From Apis mellifera (lineage: Eukaryota; Arthropoda; Insecta; Hymenoptera; Apidae), in the NCBI RefSeq assembly GCF_003254395.2, contig NC_037646.1:6047881-6111880 (forward strand): DNA of 64,000 nucleotides, read 5' to 3'. Position numbers and translations under genes: made by a program. Below the pieces are notes generated by a model that did not search any database, had not been told where the DNA came from, and saw nothing but the letters and a program-made list of their open reading frames with translations. Shown here one piece after another: positions 63,201 through 64,000 of the stretch (its first letter is position 1; each line of letters starts with the position of its first letter).

Positions 63201-64000
63201 ATATTAACGATTTAATACATTACGTTAGATGAAAGTTATTAAACGATAAAATATCCATACAGTTTATTTTATATTTTATTATAAAGGATAGGGAAATGTA
63301 GAATTCATTTTTCATCGAATAATTGTTTTCCAATTCTTACAAATTCCTTCTTTCATTTTCAGAAATATATAAATATTTTTATATTCTAACTTTCCCACAA
63401 ATTAGTATACATTCCTCAATATCTTGAACATTCTTCCTTTTCATCTCTTTATAAAAATTTATAAAAATTTATTTTCCAACCATTGAAATAAAAATTGAAT
63501 CCTAGAATTCATCCTTCCATTATAAATATTTTATCCATCTCGAAAAAAAATTCACTTTCACCTATATTCCTTTTCAAACCTCCAATTTATCTTTCCTCGT
63601 CCAAACCAATTAATTATAAATAAATTCATTATTAATAACAACAATTTCATTAGAATTCACTTCTCGCTCTTTGGGAAGAAATTCCTTAAAAAAAAAAAAA
63701 AAAGAGGAAAAGACTCGAAACACATTCGAGGCGCAGCAGAAATATACGGATAAGTGGAGAAAGGTGTAAAATCGTGTGTTTTTTATCGACCTGGCTCGGT
63801 TCTGCGGGAAAACTGGTGGCTTGAAACACGCCTCGAAGGTGAAACTGGGTTAGATCGTCCATAGGTGTAGTCGTGATCGATCTCAGATTCGAATTCAACG
63901 CGAAATTATTCCGCTTTCTGGATTATTCATGGCTCGACAGTCGGCGGCCGGTCGCCGATTCAATCCGATGTTGTTCGATCGATGTCCAGACATTAAATAG

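Larger units (their letters stand above)
59491..64000 (+). other. Patj intron, right part
   Basis: AT-rich intronic or intergenic DNA with no splice-bounded coding segment. Contains two perfect inverted repeats (listed separately) and T or A runs at 60,411-60,428, 61,128-61,150 and 63,688-63,703. GC rises again from about 63,710 to the window end (63,730-63,990), suggesting another regulatory island or exon just beyond the edge. Confidence 0.4.

Overview
This is nuclear DNA from an insect, most likely a bee (Apis-type Hymenoptera). The evidence is intron-rich genes with GT-AG splice sites, a strongly AT-rich background broken by CpG-containing GC-rich islands, many short GA, A and AT microsatellites, and insect gene families: a Patj-type L27/PDZ protein, a PAN plus zona pellucida cuticle protein and a peritrophin-type chitin-binding protein. 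The species assignment is inference from composition and gene content.

Layout. Positions 1-27,600 are gene-poor. The left edge looks like the 3' UTR of a + strand gene that ends near 2,600. The rest alternates AT-rich DNA with GC-rich islands near 5.8, 7.4, 12.6, 15.2, 16.3, 18.4, 21.7 and 22.7-24.9 kb. It also holds a 135-bp tandem duplication (4.1-4.4 kb), an older ~300-bp duplication (8.1-8.7 kb) and one isolated exon-like 90-nt segment on the - strand (22,482-22,571).

Positions 27,598-56,013 are gene-dense. In order: ABCB8-type mitochondrial ABC transporter (+, 10 exons, 693 aa); a secreted chitin-binding, repeat-rich mucin-like protein (-, 2 exons, about 1,878 aa) convergent with it; TM2D1/biscotti (-, 3 exons, 186 aa); an MSANTD3-like Myb/SANT protein (+, 3 exons, 298 aa) divergent from TM2D1; a large apical matrix protein (-, 18 exons, 1,439 aa) with five PAN domains, an RYP repeat region, a ZP domain, a furin site and a transmembrane segment; and the 5' end of Patj (+, L27 plus the start of PDZ1), whose remaining exons lie beyond the window. 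I derived exon models by joining splice sites with matching phase. Every complete model closes to a whole number of codons.

Positions 56,014-64,000 appear to be one long Patj intron containing a GC-rich promoter-like island (58.4-59.5 kb), a dispersed repeat pair and two perfect inverted repeats.

The genes are not one pathway. Two of them (the chitin-binding mucin and the PAN-ZP protein) encode extracellular matrix or cuticle proteins with extensive lineage-specific-looking tandem repeats, and Patj is an apical polarity scaffold, so epithelial and apical-matrix biology is the main common theme. The most notable observations are a possible secreted, ZP-less isoform of the PAN-ZP gene made by intron retention and early polyadenylation, the RYP repeat block inside that protein, the N-glycosylation-rich repeat array of the mucin, a GC-AG intron in ABCB8, and the isolated - strand exon at 22.5 kb.
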